This document shows, in pieces, positions 27,249 through 40,193 of a stretch of 64,000 bases of DNA. Position numbers and translations under genes: made by a program. This stretch comes from Amycolatopsis tucumanensis. Its GTDB lineage: Bacteria > Actinomycetota > Actinomycetes > Mycobacteriales > Pseudonocardiaceae. The notes beneath the pieces are model-generated. The model saw only the letters and a list, made by a program, of their open reading frames with translations, did not search any database and was not told the DNA's origin. Location of the stretch: contig NZ_JAKGSD010000009.1 of the NCBI RefSeq assembly GCF_021654135.1, positions 62,001 to 126,000 on the forward strand. Reading direction: 5' to 3'. Position 1 is the stretch's first letter. Each line of letters begins with the position of its first letter.

Positions 27249-29140
27249 GAGAACCTCACCATCAGCAGTGCGGCGACGAGGACGAACGAGCCGGCCAGCA
27301 TCGACAGGGCGTACGAGCGGACGAAGCCGGTCTGCAGTCTGCGCAACCGCCCGGATCCGCCACCGAGGGCGGCGGCCAGTCCGTTGACCGCGCCGTCGAC
27401 GCCCCGGCTGTCGAGGTAGACCGAGAACCGGGTGAGCCACATGCCCGGGGTCGCGACCAGTGCCTCGTTGACCGCGTTGCCGTACAGGTCCTTGCGGGCC
27501 GCCTTGACGACGGCGGAGACGTTCTCCGGCCGCTCGACCGGGGTGTCCCGGCGCCCGACGACGAGCCAGGCGAGCAGCACGCCGAGCGCGGACAGGGCGA
27601 CCGTGATCCACGGGATCAGCGAGTGCGGGATCGCGGTGTGCTCGGCCTCGCCGAGCTCACCCAGCGCCGGGGCGAGCCACTCGGACAGGCGGTCGCCGAG
27701 GGCGAAGAACGCGCCGGCGCCGAGCGAGCCGATGGCCAGCACGATCATCGGCGCGGTCATCACCGGCGGCGACTCGTGCGGGTGGAACTCCTTGCCCTCG
27801 GCGGTGCGCAGGTCCCGCCAGCGTTCCTTGCCGAAGAAGGTGAGCAGCATCAGGCGGGTCATGTAGAAGGCGGTCAGCGCGGCGCCGAGCATGGCGGCGA
27901 GGCCGAACACCCAGCCACGCCAGCCCTCCTGGCCGAAGGCGGCCTCGATGATCGCGTCCTTGGAGAAGTAGCCCGACAGGAAGGGGAACCCGATGAGCGC
28001 CAGGTAGCCGAGCCCGAAGGTGACGAACGTGATCGGCATGTGCCGGTACAGGCCGCCGAACTTGCGCATGTCGACCTCGTCGTTCATGCCGTGCATGACC
28101 GAACCGGCGCCGAGGAACAGCCCGGCCTTGAAGAAGCCGTGCGTCAGGAGGTGCATGATGCCGAGCGCGTAGCCGAACGGGCCGAGCCCGACGGCGAGCA
28201 TCATGTAGCCGATCTGGCTGACCGTCGAGTACGCGAGCACCTTCTTGATGTCGTCGTAGGCGCAGCCGATGATGCACCCGATCAGCAGGGTTATCGCGCC
28301 GACAAGGGTGACGATCAGCCTGCCCGTCTCGGTCTCGTTGTAGATCGGGTTGGCGCGCGCCACCAGGTACACGCCGGCGGTGACCATGGTGGCCGCGTGG
28401 ATGAGGGCCGACACCGGGGTGGGGCCTTCCATCGCGTCCGGGAGCCATGCCTGCAACGGGAACTGGCCGGACTTACCGCACGCGCCGAGCAGCAGCAGGA
28501 TCGCGATCGCGGTGATCACGGCGGGCGGGGCGTCGCCGATGCGGTCGAACACGCCCGCGTAGGTGACCGTGCCGAGGTACTTGAACATCAGGAAGATCGC
28601 GAGCGCGAGGCCGACGTCGCCGACGCGGTTCATCAGGAACGCCTTCTTCGCGGCGGTCGCCGCGGACGGGCGGTCCGAGTACCAGCCGATGAGCAGGTAC
28701 GAGGCCAGGCCGACGCCCTCCCAGCCGAGGTAGAGCGTCACGAAGTTGTTGCCCAGCACCAGAACCAGCATGGAGGCCACGAAGAGGTTCAGGTACCCGA
28801 AGAATCGCCGCCGGTTGCGGTCCTCCGCCATGTAGCCGATCGAGTAGATGTGGATCAGCGCGCCCACACCGGTGATCAGCAGGATGAAGACGAGCGAGAG
28901 CGCGTCGATGCGGAGTCCGAAGTCGATCTGGAGGTCACCGACGCCGATCCAGGTGAACATCCTGGTGTCGGTCACGTGCCCGTCGCTGCCGAAGAACAGC
29001 ACCAGGCCGTAGACGAACGACGCGATGACCGTCGCACACCCGAGGAGGTGACCCCAGCGGTCGGTGCGCCGTCCCCCGGCCAGCAGGACGAGCGCGCCGA
29101 GGGCCGGGAACGCGACCAGCAGCCACGATGATGCGATCAC
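27245..29140 (-). CDS. nuoL: NADH-quinone oxidoreductase subunit L
   Basis: A 631-residue antiporter-like subunit with the long C-terminal lateral helix region expected of NuoL. Family blocks include [35 protein letters not shown] and [33 protein letters not shown] at 29140 is the start, 10 bp after nuoK. It ends in the ATGA overlap with nuoM. Confidence 0.95.
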   Translation of the reverse strand: MIASSWLLVAFPALGALVLLAGGRRTDRWGHLLGCATVIASFVYGLVLFFGSDGHVTDTRMFTWIGVGDLQIDFGLRIDALSLVFILLITGVGALIHIYSIGYMAEDRNRRRFFGYLNLFVASMLVLVLGNNFVTLYLGWEGVGLASYLLIGWYSDRPSAATAAKKAFLMNRVGDVGLALAIFLMFKYLGTVTYAGVFDRIGDAPPAVITAIAILLLLGACGKSGQFPLQAWLPDAMEGPTPVSALIHAATMVTAGVYLVARANPIYNETETGRLIVTLVGAITLLIGCIIGCAYDDIKKVLAYSTVSQIGYMMLAVGLGPFGYALGIMHLLTHGFFKAGLFLGAGSVMHGMNDEVDMRKFGGLYRHMPITFVTFGLGYLALIGFPFLSGYFSKDAIIEAAFGQEGWRGWVFGLAAMLGAALTAFYMTRLMLLTFFGKERWRDLRTAEGKEFHPHESPPVMTAPMIVLAIGSLGAGAFFALGDRLSEWLAPALGELGEAEHTAIPHSLIPWITVALSALGVLLAWLVVGRRDTPVERPENVSAVVKAARKDLYGNAVNEALVATPGMWLTRFSVYLDSRGVDGAVNGLAAALGGGSGRLRRLQTGFVRSYALSMLAGSFVLVAALLMVRFS

Positions 29141-29150
29141 TCTCGAGCTC

Positions 29151-29450
29151 CTAGTACTTGAGCAGGTTGGTGTCGTCGACCGAGGCCGAGCGGCGGGTGC
29201 GGAAGATGGCCATGATGATCGCCAGGCCGACGACGACCTCGGCGGCGGCGACGACCATCACGAAGAACGCCATGACCTGGCCGTCGAGCCCGCCGTTGAT
29301 GCGGGAGAAGGTGACCAGGGAGAGGTTCACGGCGTTGAGCATCAGCTCGATGCACATGAACACGACGATGGCGTTGCGCCGCACCAGCACGCCGACCGCG
29401 CCGATGGCGAACAGCAGGGCCGACAGCAGCAGGTAGTAGGTGGGGGTCAT
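29151..29450 (-). CDS. nuoK: NADH-quinone oxidoreductase subunit K
   Basis: A 99-residue membrane protein with three transmembrane helices, the normal NuoK length. It has the conserved [13 protein letters not shown] segment carrying the glutamate in helix 2, and [19 protein letters not shown] with the second glutamate in helix 3. ATG at 29450 overlaps nuoJ's stop by 4 bp. Confidence 0.95.
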   Translation of the reverse strand: MTPTYYLLLSALLFAIGAVGVLVRRNAIVVFMCIELMLNAVNLSLVTFSRINGGLDGQVMAFFVMVVAAAEVVVGLAIIMAIFRTRRSASVDDTNLLKY

Positions 29451-30244
29451 TCCTCGTCACCCTTCCCGACGAGCGCGTGGGCGTCGGGCTGCGGCTCGGT
29501 GCCCTCGACCTGCTTGCGCTCGGCTTCGAGCCGCGCCGTGGGCGTGGACTCGATGATGGTGGACAGCGACTCGGGCGCGACCGTGCCGTCGGGCAGGATC
29601 GCGGGGGTCGTGACCGAGTGGGACGTGGCGAACACGCCGGGCCCCGGCTTGGGCGAGATGCGTTCGTACTCGCCGCGGAACCGGGCTTCGACGAGTTCCT
29701 TCTGCGTGCGGCGGCCGCGTTTCTCGGTGAAGGCCAGCACCATCGCCCCGAGCGCGGCGGTGATCAGCAGCGCCGAGGTGAGCTCGAACGGGAACAGGTA
29801 GTCGGTGAAGATGAGGCGCCCGAGCCCGCCGGCGGTCCCGTCCGGCGCGGGAGCCGGGGTGACGTTGGCGAGCGCCCGGGTGAGCGCGGTGGCCATCAGA
29901 CCGGCGATGCCGATGCCGAGGATGCCGCCCCACAGGCGCTGCCCGCGCAGCACCTCGACGACCGAGTCGGAACTCTCCCGCCCGACGAGCATCAGCACGA
30001 ACAGGAACAGCATCATGATCGCGCCGGTGTAGACGATGATCTGGGTGAACCCGAGGAACGGCGCCTGCTGGACCATGTAGAGGATGCCCAGCGAGAACAT
30101 CGTGAGGGCCAGGAAGAGCGCCGAGTGGACGGCGTTGCGCGCGAAGATCAGCCCGAGGGCGCCCAGCAGGGCGATCGGACCGAGGATCCAGAACGCGATG
30201 GCCTCCCCGGTGGACACCGCCTCGGCGGCCTGTGCCAGCACCAT
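29447..30244 (-). CDS. nuoJ: NADH-quinone oxidoreductase subunit J
   Basis: A 265-residue membrane subunit: five transmembrane helices in the first about 170 residues with the [22 protein letters not shown] signature, then a cytoplasmic tail common in actinobacteria. The ATG at 30244 has a GGGGAGG ribosome site 7 bp upstream; GTG 30247 is one codon earlier. The start is one base into the stop of the preceding repeat ORF, which separates nuoJ from nuoI. Confidence 0.94.
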   Translation of the reverse strand: MVLAQAAEAVSTGEAIAFWILGPIALLGALGLIFARNAVHSALFLALTMFSLGILYMVQQAPFLGFTQIIVYTGAIMMLFLFVLMLVGRESSDSVVEVLRGQRLWGGILGIGIAGLMATALTRALANVTPAPAPDGTAGGLGRLIFTDYLFPFELTSALLITAALGAMVLAFTEKRGRRTQKELVEARFRGEYERISPKPGPGVFATSHSVTTPAILPDGTVAPESLSTIIESTPTARLEAERKQVEGTEPQPDAHALVGKGDEE

Positions 30245-30657
30245 CACCGCACCTCCCCTCGACGAGCGCCGCCCGCCGGACGGAACCCGCGCGCAACGAA
30301 CCCGGTAGCACCGGGCGCCAGCGGGGCAGCGCCTCGCGCCACCGCACCCGCGGCCCCACCGAGCGCGGCCACCGAACCAACCCTGAAAGTTGCCAACGGT
30401 GCGGCACCTCGCGCCACTGCAACCGCAGCCCGACCGGCAGCCACCGAACCGAACCCAAAACCCGCCACCGGGGCAGCGCCTCGCGCTGCCGCAGCCGGAG
30501 CCCCACCGAGCGCGGCCGCGGGATCAATGCCGCGGGCCACCGCAGCCGGAGCCCCACCAAGCGCGATCGCGGGACCAGAGCAGCGGGCCACCGCAGCCGG
30601 AGCCGCGCCGGGGGCGGCTACCGCGCCGGAGCGCGGCACCACTGTCAGCGTCCTCAT
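30244..30657 (-). CDS. Ala/Gly-rich repeat ORF inserted between nuoI and nuoJ
   Basis: A 137-residue frame whose ATG overlaps nuoI's stop by 4 bp and whose TGA touches nuoJ's start. A full Shine-Dalgarno AGGAGG (plus strand 30665-30670) sits 7 bases before its ATG, inside nuoI. The protein is Ala/Gly/Pro/Arg-rich, made of 17-residue units of the form [14 protein letters not shown] repeated about five times. No catalytic motif or clear membrane helix was recognised. The translation signals argue that it is made, but nuoI and nuoJ are normally adjacent, so this is an insertion; no family recognised. Confidence 0.6.
   Translation of the reverse strand: MRTLTVVPRSGAVAAPGAAPAAVARCSGPAIALGGAPAAVARGIDPAAALGGAPAAAARGAAPVAGFGFGSVAAGRAAVAVARGAAPLATFRVGSVAALGGAAGAVARGAAPLAPGATGFVARGFRPAGGARRGEVR
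30320..30625. repeat. 51-bp tandem repeats within the nuoI-nuoJ insertion
   Basis: The sequence CCGCAGCCGG recurs at 30489, 30540 and 30591, exactly 51 bp apart (17 codons). Further diverged copies with GGGCAGCGCCTCGCGC blocks appear near 30324, 30399 and 30471, spaced 72-75 bp. The period is a multiple of three, so every copy keeps the reading frame. Confidence 0.85.
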
Positions 30658-31220
30658 TGGATTGCCTCCTCGCGGGAGGTTTCCACCGTTTCGCCTGTCG
30701 GGATGCCGCGGCCGCGGGCCAGTTCGGGGCCGTGCACGTAGTAGTCCTGCTCGTCGTCGCCCAGGCGCATCGGGTGCGGGGGTTGCTCCATGCCCGGCAG
30801 GAGCGGCGCCAGCAGGTCCTCCTTGGTCCAGATCAGCTTCTGGCGGTCGTCGTCCGCCATTTCGTAGAAGTTGATCATCGTCAGGGAGCGGGTGGGGCAG
30901 GCTTCGACGCACAGGCCGCAGCCGATGCACCTCAGGTAGTTGATCTGGTAGTCCTTGCCGTACCGCTCGCCGGGCGAGTACCGGGCGTCCTCGGTGTTGT
31001 CGCCGCCCTCGACGAAGATCGCGTCCGCCGGGCAGGCCCACGCGCACAACTCGCAGCCGACGCACTTCTCCAGCCCGTCCGGGTGCCGGTTGAGCTGGTG
31101 CCGCCCGTGGTACCGGGGCGCGGCGGGGGCGCCGATCTCCGGGTACTCCTCCGTCGCCACCTTCTTGAACATCGTGCCGAAAGTGACGCCGAAACCCTTG
31201 ATGGGGTCAAACAGTCCCAT
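30654..31220 (-). CDS. nuoI: NADH-quinone oxidoreductase subunit I (two [4Fe-4S] ferredoxin)
   Basis: A 188-residue 8Fe ferredoxin-type subunit. Two canonical CxxCxxCxxxCP clusters are visible: [12 protein letters not shown] (about residue 53) and [12 protein letters not shown] (about 97), which carry electrons from NuoG to NuoB. ATG at 31220 starts 14 bp inside the end of nuoH. Its TGA overlaps the start of the inserted repeat ORF. Confidence 0.95.
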   Translation of the reverse strand: MGLFDPIKGFGVTFGTMFKKVATEEYPEIGAPAAPRYHGRHQLNRHPDGLEKCVGCELCAWACPADAIFVEGGDNTEDARYSPGERYGKDYQINYLRCIGCGLCVEACPTRSLTMINFYEMADDDRQKLIWTKEDLLAPLLPGMEQPPHPMRLGDDEQDYYVHGPELARGRGIPTGETVETSREEAIQ

Positions 31221-32544
31221 CGGAACCCTCCTTCCCGGCGCCCACCTGGGCAGGCTCCGAAGTACGTCCCGCCACCCGGCGACGGCGCTTCCCGGCGCCC
31301 CGCTCGGGCACCTCGGGCACGCGCAGATCCAGTGGCGGCAACGGGAAACCGCCGCCGGTGACCGGCACCGAATCGCTGTCGGCCTGCTTCTTCTCCGGCA
31401 CCAGCAACGCGATCGCCACCGCGACCACCACCACGACCGCACCGCCGATCAGGATCTGGCCCGTCGTCAGGCCACCGTTGTTCCGGATCGCGCGGATCGA
31501 CGAGATGATCACGATCCACACCAGGTTGGCCGGCACCAGGACCTTCCAGCCCAGCTTCATGAACTGGTCGTACCGGAACCGCGGCAGCGTCCCGCGCAGC
31601 CAGATGAACCCGAACAGCAACGCGAACAGCTTCACCGCGAACCAGATCAGCGGCAGCCACCCCTGGTTCAGCGGCGAGTCCAGCCCGACGAACGGGAACA
31701 TCCAGCCGCCGAGGAACAACGTCGTCGCGAACGCCGAGACGATCACCATGTTCACGTACTCGGCGAGGAAGAACATCGCGAACTTCATCGACGAGTACTC
31801 GGTGTGGAACCCGCCGACCAGCTCCGACTCGGCCTCCGGCAGGTCGAACGGCGCCCGGTTCGTCTCGCCGACCATCGAGATCAGGTAGATCACGAAGCTC
31901 GGCAGCAGCAGGTAGAAGTACCAGCCACGGGCCTGCGCGTCGACGATCGCGCCGGTCGCCATCGACTGCGAGTACAGCACCACCCCGACGATCGACAGGC
32001 CCATCGCGATCTCGTACGAGATCACCTGCGCCGCCGACCGCAGCCCGCCGAGCAGCGGGTACGGCGACCCGGACGACCACCCGGCCAGGACGATCCCGTA
32101 CACGCCGACCGACGAGCAGGCCAGGATCACCAGCACGCCGACCGGCAGGTCGACCAGCTGCAGCACGGTCTGCTCACCGAAGATCGACACCCGCGGCCCG
32201 AAGGGGATCGCGGCCAGCGCGATCAACGCGGGCACCGCGGACAGCACCGGCGCCAGGAAGTACACCTTCCGGTCCGCGCCGTCCGGGATGATCTGCTCCT
32301 TGAACGGCAGCTTGATCGCGTCCGCCAGCGACTGGAAGTAGCCGCCGGGGCCGACGCGGTTCGGGCCGGGCCGGTTCTGCATCCGGCCGATCGCCTTGCG
32401 CTCCCACACGATGAGGAAGATCGTCAGCAGCGGCCCGATCAGCAGCACCACGACGGTCTTGAGCAGGATCAGCCACCACGGGTCGTCCGCGAGCAGCTCC
32501 GCCCTGGTCATCTGCTCAGGAACCTGAGCAACCAACGGTGTCAT
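31207..32544 (-). CDS. nuoH: NADH-quinone oxidoreductase subunit H
   Basis: A 445-residue membrane subunit that forms the quinone chamber with NuoB and NuoD. Family blocks are [69 protein letters not shown] and [15 protein letters not shown]. The last about 60 residues form an extra basic tail ([12 protein letters not shown]), usual in actinobacteria. ATG 32544 overlaps nuoG's stop by 4 bp. Confidence 0.95.
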   Translation of the reverse strand: MTPLVAQVPEQMTRAELLADDPWWLILLKTVVVLLIGPLLTIFLIVWERKAIGRMQNRPGPNRVGPGGYFQSLADAIKLPFKEQIIPDGADRKVYFLAPVLSAVPALIALAAIPFGPRVSIFGEQTVLQLVDLPVGVLVILACSSVGVYGIVLAGWSSGSPYPLLGGLRSAAQVISYEIAMGLSIVGVVLYSQSMATGAIVDAQARGWYFYLLLPSFVIYLISMVGETNRAPFDLPEAESELVGGFHTEYSSMKFAMFFLAEYVNMVIVSAFATTLFLGGWMFPFVGLDSPLNQGWLPLIWFAVKLFALLFGFIWLRGTLPRFRYDQFMKLGWKVLVPANLVWIVIISSIRAIRNNGGLTTGQILIGGAVVVVVAVAIALLVPEKKQADSDSVPVTGGGFPLPPLDLRVPEVPERGAGKRRRRVAGRTSEPAQVGAGKEGSDGTV

Positions 32545-35005
32545 CGCCGCGCTCCCTCGATGTTGACGACCGCCCCGTGCCCGGCGGCGAGCGTTCTGCG
32601 CAGCCGCGAGCCCTCGGAGTTGCCGGGCAGCCACACCACGTCGTCGGGCAGGTCGGCGACCTCGACGGGCAGCGTGATCGCGCCCCGCTCGGTCGACACG
32701 GTCACCTCGTCACCGAGCTCCGCCGCGGTCTTCGCCGACACCCGGGCCACCACGCGTCGCGCGGTGCCCGCCAGGTGCGGCTCGTCCGCCTGCAGCGAGC
32801 CCTCGTCGAGCAGCTGCCGCCAGCTCGCCAGCCGCGCCTGCCCCGGCCCGACCTCGGCGGCGGCCCGCGCGGCGCCCGACTCCCAGAACCTGCCGTGCGA
32901 CGCGCCCGACGAGCCCAGCCGGGCGAAGTCGCCGTACGCGGCGGCCGGGGTCTGGGTGAACAGGTCCGCGTCCATCTCCACGGCCAGCGTGTCCAGGACC
33001 CGGCAGTCCGGCAGCGCGCCGGTGCCTTCGAGCGTCGCGTCGAACTCGCGGCGCCTGCCCTCCCAGTTGACGAAGCTGCCGGACTTCTCGACCACCGGCG
33101 CGATCGGCAGGACCACGTCGGCGTGCTCGGTGACCGTGCTCGCCCGCATCTCCAGGCTGACCACGAACTCGGCCCGCTCCAGCGCCTGCCGCGCCAGCGC
33201 CGGGTCGGGCAGGTCGTCCAGGTCGACGCCGCCGACCACCACGCCGGACAGGTACCCGCCTGCCAGCGCGCCGATGATGTCGTTGGTGTCGCGGCCCGGC
33301 TCGGCCGGCACGGGCACGCCCCACACCGCCTCGACCTCGGCGCGGGCGGCCTCGTCGGTCACCGGCCGTCCGCCGGGCAGCAGCGTCGGGGCCGCACCGG
33401 CCTCCAGCGCGCCGCGCTCGCCGGCCCGGCGCGGGATCCAGGCCACCTTCGCGCCGGTGCGCGCGGCCAGCCGCCGCACCGCGGCGAACAGGCCCGGCAC
33501 CTCGGCCGCCCGCTCGCCGACCAGCACGACCGCGCCGTCCGCGCCCAGCGCCGACTCGACGTCCGGCGCGTGCTCGGGGATCCCGTCCAGCGCCGCGGCC
33601 TCCGACCCTGGCACGCAGGCCAGCAGCTCGCCGAAGGTCTTGCGCACCGACGGCGTCGTCCACTGTCCCAAGTGGACCACCCGGGTCTGCTTCTTGCGGG
33701 CGGCCTTGCGCAGCCGGAGGAAGACGATCGGCGCCTCCTCCTCGGGCTCGAACGCCACGCACAGCACCGTCGGCGCGTTCTCGATCGCGCCGAACGTGAC
33801 GCCGTGCTCCGGCGTCGTGCCTGCCACCTCGGCGGCGAGGAAGTCCAGCTCCTCCGGCGAATGCGCCCGCGCCCGGAAGTCGACGTCGTTGGTGCGCAAC
33901 GCGACGCGCGCGAACTTCGCGTAGGCGTAGGCGTCCTCCAAGGTCAGCCGGCCACCCGCGAGCACCGCGGCGCCGCGGCTGTCGCGGGCCTTGGCCAGCC
34001 CCTCCGCGGCGATGCGCAGCGCCTCCGTCCACGCCGCCTCCCGCAGCTCGCCGGAGGCGTCGCGGACCAGCGGCCGCCGGATCCGGTCCGCCGCCGTGGC
34101 GTACCGGAACGCGAAGCGGCCCTTGTCGCAGATCCACTCCTCGTTGACCTCGGGGTCGTTGGCTGCCAGCTTGCGCATCACCTTGCCGCGCCGGTAGTCG
34201 GTCCGCTCGGCGCAGCCGGACGAGCAGTGCTCGCACACGCTCGGCGCGGACACCAGGTCGAACGGCCGCGACCGGAACCGGTACTGCGCGCTGGTCAGCG
34301 CGCCCACCGGGCAGATCTGGATGGTGTTGCCGGAGAAGTACGACTGGAACGGCGCTCCCGACGACGTGCGCGAGGCGAGGTCGAAGACGTCCGCCGTCTC
34401 GGCCGTCCCGATCTGCTGGTGCGCGCCGCGCTCCAGCAGGTCGATGAACGGGTCGCCGGCGATCTGCGCGGAGAACCGCGTGCAGCGCTGGCACAGCACG
34501 CACCGCTCGCGGTCGAGCAGCACCTGCGTGGAGATCGGCAGCGGCTTCGGGAAGGTGCGCTTGGTGTCGCGGAACCGCGAGTCGGCGCGGCCGTGGGCCA
34601 TCGCCTGGTTCTGCAACGGGCACTCGCCGCCCTTGTCGCACACCGGGCAGTCCAGCGGGTGGTTGATGAGCAGCAGCTCCATCACACCCTGCTGGGCCTT
34701 GTCCGCGACCGGCGAGGTCAGCTGCGTCTTGACCACCATGCCGTCGGCGACGGTCATCGTGCACGACGCCTGCGGTTTCGGCATCGGCCGCCCGCCCATC
34801 TCGACCTCGACGAGGCACTGGCGGCAGGCCCCGGCCGGGTCGAGCAGCGGGTGGTCGCAGAACCGCGGGATCACGGTGCCGAGCCGCTCCGCGGTGCGGA
34901 TCAGCAGCTCGCCCTTGGGCGCGATGACCTCTTCGCCGTCGATGGTCAGCTTCACGTGACCTTCCGGGACCGGCGTCTCGGTCTTGGGGTTCTCTGGCGC
35001 GATCG

Positions 35006-35009
<4 letters not shown>
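32541..35009 (-). CDS. nuoG: NADH-quinone oxidoreductase subunit G
   Basis: An 822-residue subunit. The N-terminal [2Fe-2S] domain has [20 protein letters not shown], followed by the His/Cys cluster [17 protein letters not shown] and a [10 protein letters not shown] cluster. A molybdopterin-type domain follows with [15 protein letters not shown] and [10 protein letters not shown]. It channels electrons from NuoEF to NuoI. ATG 35009 overlaps nuoF's stop by 4 bp. Codons upstream read through nuoF. Confidence 0.94.
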
Positions 35010-36285
<1,276 letters not shown>

Positions 36286-36286
<1 letters not shown>

Positions 36287-37020
36287 TACTTCTTCTCCAC
36301 TTCCGGCAACGGGGCGTCCGCCATGGCCGGGGCCGTCCAGCCCCGCTCCTGCGCGATCCGCGCGCCCATCAGGGTCTCCGGGGCCTGCGACGGTCCGTCC
36401 ACTTGCGACCGGTAGGTCTCCTCGTCCTCCGGGAAGAACCCGGCCAGCTGCAGCTCGGCGCTCTTGAAGTCGCCCAGCGGCGCCCCGCGCGTCGGCTGGG
36501 GCTTCTCGCCGCGCCGCAGGGCGTCGACCAGTTCGACCGCGCTGTCCGGCGTCTGCTTGTCGTAGTACTCGTAGTTGACCTGCAGCACCGGCGCGAGGTC
36601 GCAGGCAGCCAGGCACTCGGCGTGCTCCAGCGTGATCGACCCCGGCTCGCCCGGGGTGCCCGCGGTTTCCTCGTGCCCCAGCGGTTTCCCGTCCTCACCG
36701 AGGTGCTCCTGCAGGGTGCGGTAGATCGCGTCCCCGCCCAGCGCCGCGCACAGCGTGTTCGTGCACACGCTCACCAGGTGCTCGCCGCACGGCTTGCGCT
36801 TGTACATGGTGTAGAACGTGACGACCGCGCTGACCTCGGCCTCGGACAGTCCCAGCTGCTGCGCGCAGAACGTCACGCCCTCCTGGCTGACGAACCCCTG
36901 CACCGACTGGACCAGGTGCAGCATCGGCAGCAGCGCCGAGCGGGACTGCGGGTAGCGGGCCATCAGCTCCTGCGCCTTGGCCACGGTGTCCGCGTCGAAC
37001 AGTTCCTTCGCAGTAGTCAT
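36286..37020 (-). CDS. nuoE: NADH-quinone oxidoreductase subunit E
   Basis: A 244-residue thioredoxin-fold subunit carrying the N1a [2Fe-2S] cluster, with [18 protein letters not shown] and [17 protein letters not shown] supplying the four cysteines. A C-terminal extension of about 70 residues ([29 protein letters not shown]) is commonly found in actinobacterial NuoE. ATG 37020 overlaps nuoD's stop by 4 bp. Confidence 0.95.
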
Positions 37021-38399
37021 CGATCCACTCCGCCCATCACCGGGTCCACGGACGCGACCGCCGCGATCACGTCCGCCACCAGGCCGCCCTCTGACATCGC
37101 CGGCAGGGACTGCAGGTTGACGAAACTCGGTTCCCGCACGTGCACCCGCACCGGGCGGGTGCCGCCGTCGGAGACGAGGTGGAAGCCCAGCTCGCCGCGT
37201 GGCGACTCGATCGGCGAGTACACCTGGCCCGCAGGCACCTTGAAGCCCTCGGTGACCAGCTTGAAGTGGTGGATCAGGGACTCCATCGACTGGCCCATGA
37301 TCTTGCGGACGTGCTCGAGCGAGTTGCCCATGCCGTCGCTGGAGATCGACAGCTGCGCCGGCCACGCGATCTTGCGGTCCTCCACCATCACCGGGCCCGG
37401 CTCGATCTTCTTCAGGCACTGCCGGATGATCCGCAGCGACTGGTGCATCTCCTCGACCCGGCACAGGTACCGGCCCCAGCAGTCGGCCTCGGTCGAGGTC
37501 GGCACGTCGAACTCGAACTCGTCGTAGCGCGAGTACGGCTCGATCTTGCGCAGGTCCCACGGCAGGCCCGCGGACCGCAGCACCGGCCCGGTGACGCCGA
37601 GCGCGAGGCACGCGTCGACCGGCAGGTACCCGACGCCCTTGAGCCGGTTGCGCCAGATCGGCTGACCGGTGAACAGCTTGTCGTACAGGGGAAGGCGCTC
37701 GTCCATCGTCTTGACGAACTCGCTCACCTTCTCCTTCCAGTCCGTCGGCAGGTCCTGCGCCACACCGCCGGGGCGGATGAAGGCGTGGTTCATGCGCAGC
37801 CCGGTCAGGTACTCCAGCAGGTGCAGGACCTCTTCCCGCTCGCGGAACCCGAAGGTCATCGCGGTGGTGGCGCCCAGCTCCATGCCGCCGGTGGCGATGT
37901 AGACCAGGTGCGAGCCGATGCGGTTGATCTCGCACAGCATGACGCGGATCAGCTCGGCCCGGCGCGGCGCGCGGATGCCGAGCAGCTTCTCCACGCCGAG
38001 GCAGTAGCCCAGCTCGTTGAACAGCGGGGACAGGTAGTCCATGCGCGTCACGAACGTGACGCCCTGGGTCCAGGTCCGGTACTCGCAGTTCTTCTCGATG
38101 CCGGTGTGCAGGTAGCCGATGACCGAGCGGAGCTGGGTGACGGTCTCGCCCTCCAGCTCCAGCACGAGCCGGAGCACGCCGTGCGTGGACGGGTGCTGCG
38201 GGCCCATGTTGATGACGATCCGCTCGTCGTGCTGGGCGTCCTCCAGCACGTCGTCCCAGTCACCGCCGCTGACGTGGTAGATGCGGCCTTCGGTGGTGTC
38301 GCGCGATTCGGCGTATTCGGCGGTGCTGTCGGCGCTGTCGCGGCCGGCGTCGCTCGTGTCGGTGCCGGTGCTGACGTCCGCGAGTCGATCGGTAGTCAC
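37017..38399 (-). CDS. nuoD: NADH-quinone oxidoreductase subunit D
   Basis: A 460-residue subunit of the quinone-reducing module. [22 protein letters not shown] carries the quinone-site His of family [18 protein letters not shown] and GGRPARVHVR-like [18 protein letters not shown] follow. An acidic Asp/Ser/Thr-rich N-terminal extension of about 50 residues precedes the domain. GTG 38399 overlaps nuoC's stop by 4 bp. Confidence 0.95.
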   Translation of the reverse strand: MTTDRLADVSTGTDTSDAGRDSADSTAEYAESRDTTEGRIYHVSGGDWDDVLEDAQHDERIVINMGPQHPSTHGVLRLVLELEGETVTQLRSVIGYLHTGIEKNCEYRTWTQGVTFVTRMDYLSPLFNELGYCLGVEKLLGIRAPRRAELIRVMLCEINRIGSHLVYIATGGMELGATTAMTFGFREREEVLHLLEYLTGLRMNHAFIRPGGVAQDLPTDWKEKVSEFVKTMDERLPLYDKLFTGQPIWRNRLKGVGYLPVDACLALGVTGPVLRSAGLPWDLRKIEPYSRYDEFEFDVPTSTEADCWGRYLCRVEEMHQSLRIIRQCLKKIEPGPVMVEDRKIAWPAQLSISSDGMGNSLEHVRKIMGQSMESLIHHFKLVTEGFKVPAGQVYSPIESPRGELGFHLVSDGGTRPVRVHVREPSFVNLQSLPAMSEGGLVADVIAAVASVDPVMGGVDR

Positions 38400-39148
38400 G
38401 AGTACGACCTCCGCTGATCGGGGGGCGGGATCTCCGCGCCCTTGTACTCCACCGGGATCCCGCCGAGCGGGTAGTCCTTGCGCTGCGGATGGCCGTCCCA
38501 GTCGTCCGGCATGAGGATCCGCGTCAGGGCCGGGTGGCCGTCGTAGACGATGCCGAACAGGTCCCACGCCTCGCGTTCCTGCCAGTCGGCCGTCGGGTAG
38601 ACCTCCACGATGGACGGGATGTGCGCGTCCTCGACGTCGACGGCGACCTCCAGCCGGATGCGCCGCCGGTAGGTCATCGACGTCAGGTGGTAGACCGAGT
38701 GCAACCGCTGCGGCACGTCCGGCCCGTAGTCCACACCGGACACCGAGCTGCACAGCTCGAACCGCAGCCCGGCGTCGTCGCGCAGGATGCGGCACATCGC
38801 GACGAGGTGCGCGCGGTCGACGTAGAGCGTGATCTCGCCGCGGTCGACGGTCACCTGGTGCACCGCGTCGGCGGGCACGTCGTTCTCGGCCAGCGCGGCG
38901 AAGAACTGGTCGGCGAACTCGTCGAACCAGCCGCCGTAGGGCCGTTCCGCCGGTGGCGGCAGGTAGGCGGGCAGCCGCAGGCCGCCGTAACCGGAGGTGT
39001 CCCCGCTGTCGGAGACACCGAACATCCCGCGGCGCTCACGGCCCGCGACGATCGGCTGCGCCGGGCGCGGCCCACGCGGCTCCAGGCCGGTGTCCGGGCG
39101 CTGGGCGCTGGACTGTTCCCCGCCGGGTTCGGGCTTTTCCTCGGTCAT
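38396..39148 (-). CDS. nuoC: NADH-quinone oxidoreductase subunit C
   Basis: A 250-residue hydrophilic 30-kDa subunit. The core [59 protein letters not shown] is the family signature (shown in parts: [12 protein letters not shown] and [12 protein letters not shown]). The N-terminal about 40 residues are a variable, charged tail. ATG 39148 is 7 bp after nuoB. Confidence 0.95.
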   Translation of the reverse strand: MTEEKPEPGGEQSSAQRPDTGLEPRGPRPAQPIVAGRERRGMFGVSDSGDTSGYGGLRLPAYLPPPAERPYGGWFDEFADQFFAALAENDVPADAVHQVTVDRGEITLYVDRAHLVAMCRILRDDAGLRFELCSSVSGVDYGPDVPQRLHSVYHLTSMTYRRRIRLEVAVDVEDAHIPSIVEVYPTADWQEREAWDLFGIVYDGHPALTRILMPDDWDGHPQRKDYPLGGIPVEYKGAEIPPPDQRRSYS

Positions 39149-39155
39149 GAGCGCA

Positions 39156-39698
39156 TCACTTCTTCGCGTACTTGATCGACGACGGGATCAGCTCGGTCTG
39201 GTGCCCGGCCAGCGCGGCGGCGCGGCGCGGCCCCAGCGGCTCGTCCTGGATCTTGGCGTGCAGCTTGAGGATCGCGTCGAGGAGCATCTCCGGGCGCGGC
39301 GGGCAGCCCGGCAGGTACATGTCGACCGGCACGATGTGGTCCACGCCCTGCACCACGGCGTAGTTGTTGAACATGCCGCCGGAGGAGGCGCAGACACCCA
39401 TGGCCAGCACCCACTTCGGCTCGGCCATCTGGTCGTAGATCTGACGCAGGACCGGGGCCATCTTCTGCGTGACCCGGCCCGCGACGATCATCAGGTCGGC
39501 CTGGCGGGGGGTGGCGGAGAACCGCTCCATGCCGAAGCGCGCGATGTCGTAGCGCGAGCCGCCGACGGTCATCATCTCGATCGCGCAGCAGGCGAGCCCG
39601 AAGGTGGCCGGCCACAGCGAGTTCTTGCGCGCCCAGTTGACCAGCTTCTCCAGGCTGGCCAGCAGGATGCCGTTGGGGAGCTGCTCTTCGAGTCCCAT
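39156..39698 (-). CDS. nuoB: NADH-quinone oxidoreductase subunit B
   Basis: A 180-residue subunit carrying the terminal N2 [4Fe-4S] cluster. The tandem-cysteine motif is [11 protein letters not shown], followed by [37 protein letters not shown] and [13 protein letters not shown], which together hold the cluster. ATG 39698 is 12 bp after nuoA. Confidence 0.96.
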   Translation of the reverse strand: MGLEEQLPNGILLASLEKLVNWARKNSLWPATFGLACCAIEMMTVGGSRYDIARFGMERFSATPRQADLMIVAGRVTQKMAPVLRQIYDQMAEPKWVLAMGVCASSGGMFNNYAVVQGVDHIVPVDMYLPGCPPRPEMLLDAILKLHAKIQDEPLGPRRAAALAGHQTELIPSSIKYAKK

Positions 39699-39710
39699 GA
39701 CGTCCCTCCC

Positions 39711-40121
39711 CTAGTTCCAGTCGAGCCCGCCGCGACGCCAGACGTAGGCGTAGGCGAAGCCGACGGTCGCGATGAACAAGACGATCTCCACCAGGCCGAA
39801 CAGGCCGAGCGCGTCCGCCGAGACGGCGAACGGGTAGAGGAAGACCATTTCGATGTCGAACAGGATGAACAGCATCGCGGTGATGTAGTAGGCGACCGGC
39901 ATCCGGCCGCCGCCCACCAGCGGCTGCGGGGACGGTTCGATCCCGCACTCGTAGGCCATCTGCTTCGCCCGGTTGTACCGGCGCGGGCCCACCAGCGGGC
40001 CGAGCAGCACGGAGAACACCGCGAAGGCCGCGGCGAGGACGAACAGGAGGACCAGCGGCAGGTACATCTCGAGGCCGGGCCCCGAGGCGGCCTGCGCGAG
40101 GTGGAACTGCGACATCAGCAC
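39711..40121 (-). CDS. nuoA: NADH-quinone oxidoreductase subunit A
   Basis: A 136-residue membrane subunit with three transmembrane helices and KQMAYECGIEPSPQPL in the first cytoplasmic loop, FDIEMVFLYPFAV in helix 2. GTG 40121 has a GGAAAGGA ribosome site 9-11 bp upstream; ATG 40115 is in frame just after. It begins the 14-gene nuo operon, downstream of two Rex-type palindromes. Confidence 0.95.
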   Translation of the reverse strand: MLMSQFHLAQAASGPGLEMYLPLVLLFVLAAAFAVFSVLLGPLVGPRRYNRAKQMAYECGIEPSPQPLVGGGRMPVAYYITAMLFILFDIEMVFLYPFAVSADALGLFGLVEIVLFIATVGFAYAYVWRRGGLDWN

Positions 40122-40161
40122 GGTGAATGCCGTCCTTTCCGCGCCGTTGCGAACGTGCCGC

Positions 40162-40179
40162 TTGTGAAACTGTTCACAA
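40162..40179. promoter_or_regulatory. Rex-type operator, site 1 (promoter-proximal)
   Basis: A perfect 18-bp palindrome TTGTGAA-ACTG-TTCACAA, 41 bp from nuoA. Rex of streptomycetes binds TTGTGAA-N4-TTCACAA-type sites and represses nuo and cytochrome bd genes when NADH is high. The match is exact in all 14 defined positions. Binding by Rex is inferred. Confidence 0.85.
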
Positions 40180-40193
40180 TCTCCCTTGCGGGG

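Noticed and set aside
29457..30560. Alternative minus-strand frame across the nuoI-nuoJ insertion and nuoJ
   Set aside because: It runs through nuoJ out of frame, lacks a ribosome site, and the coupled 137-codon frame has clear translation signals.
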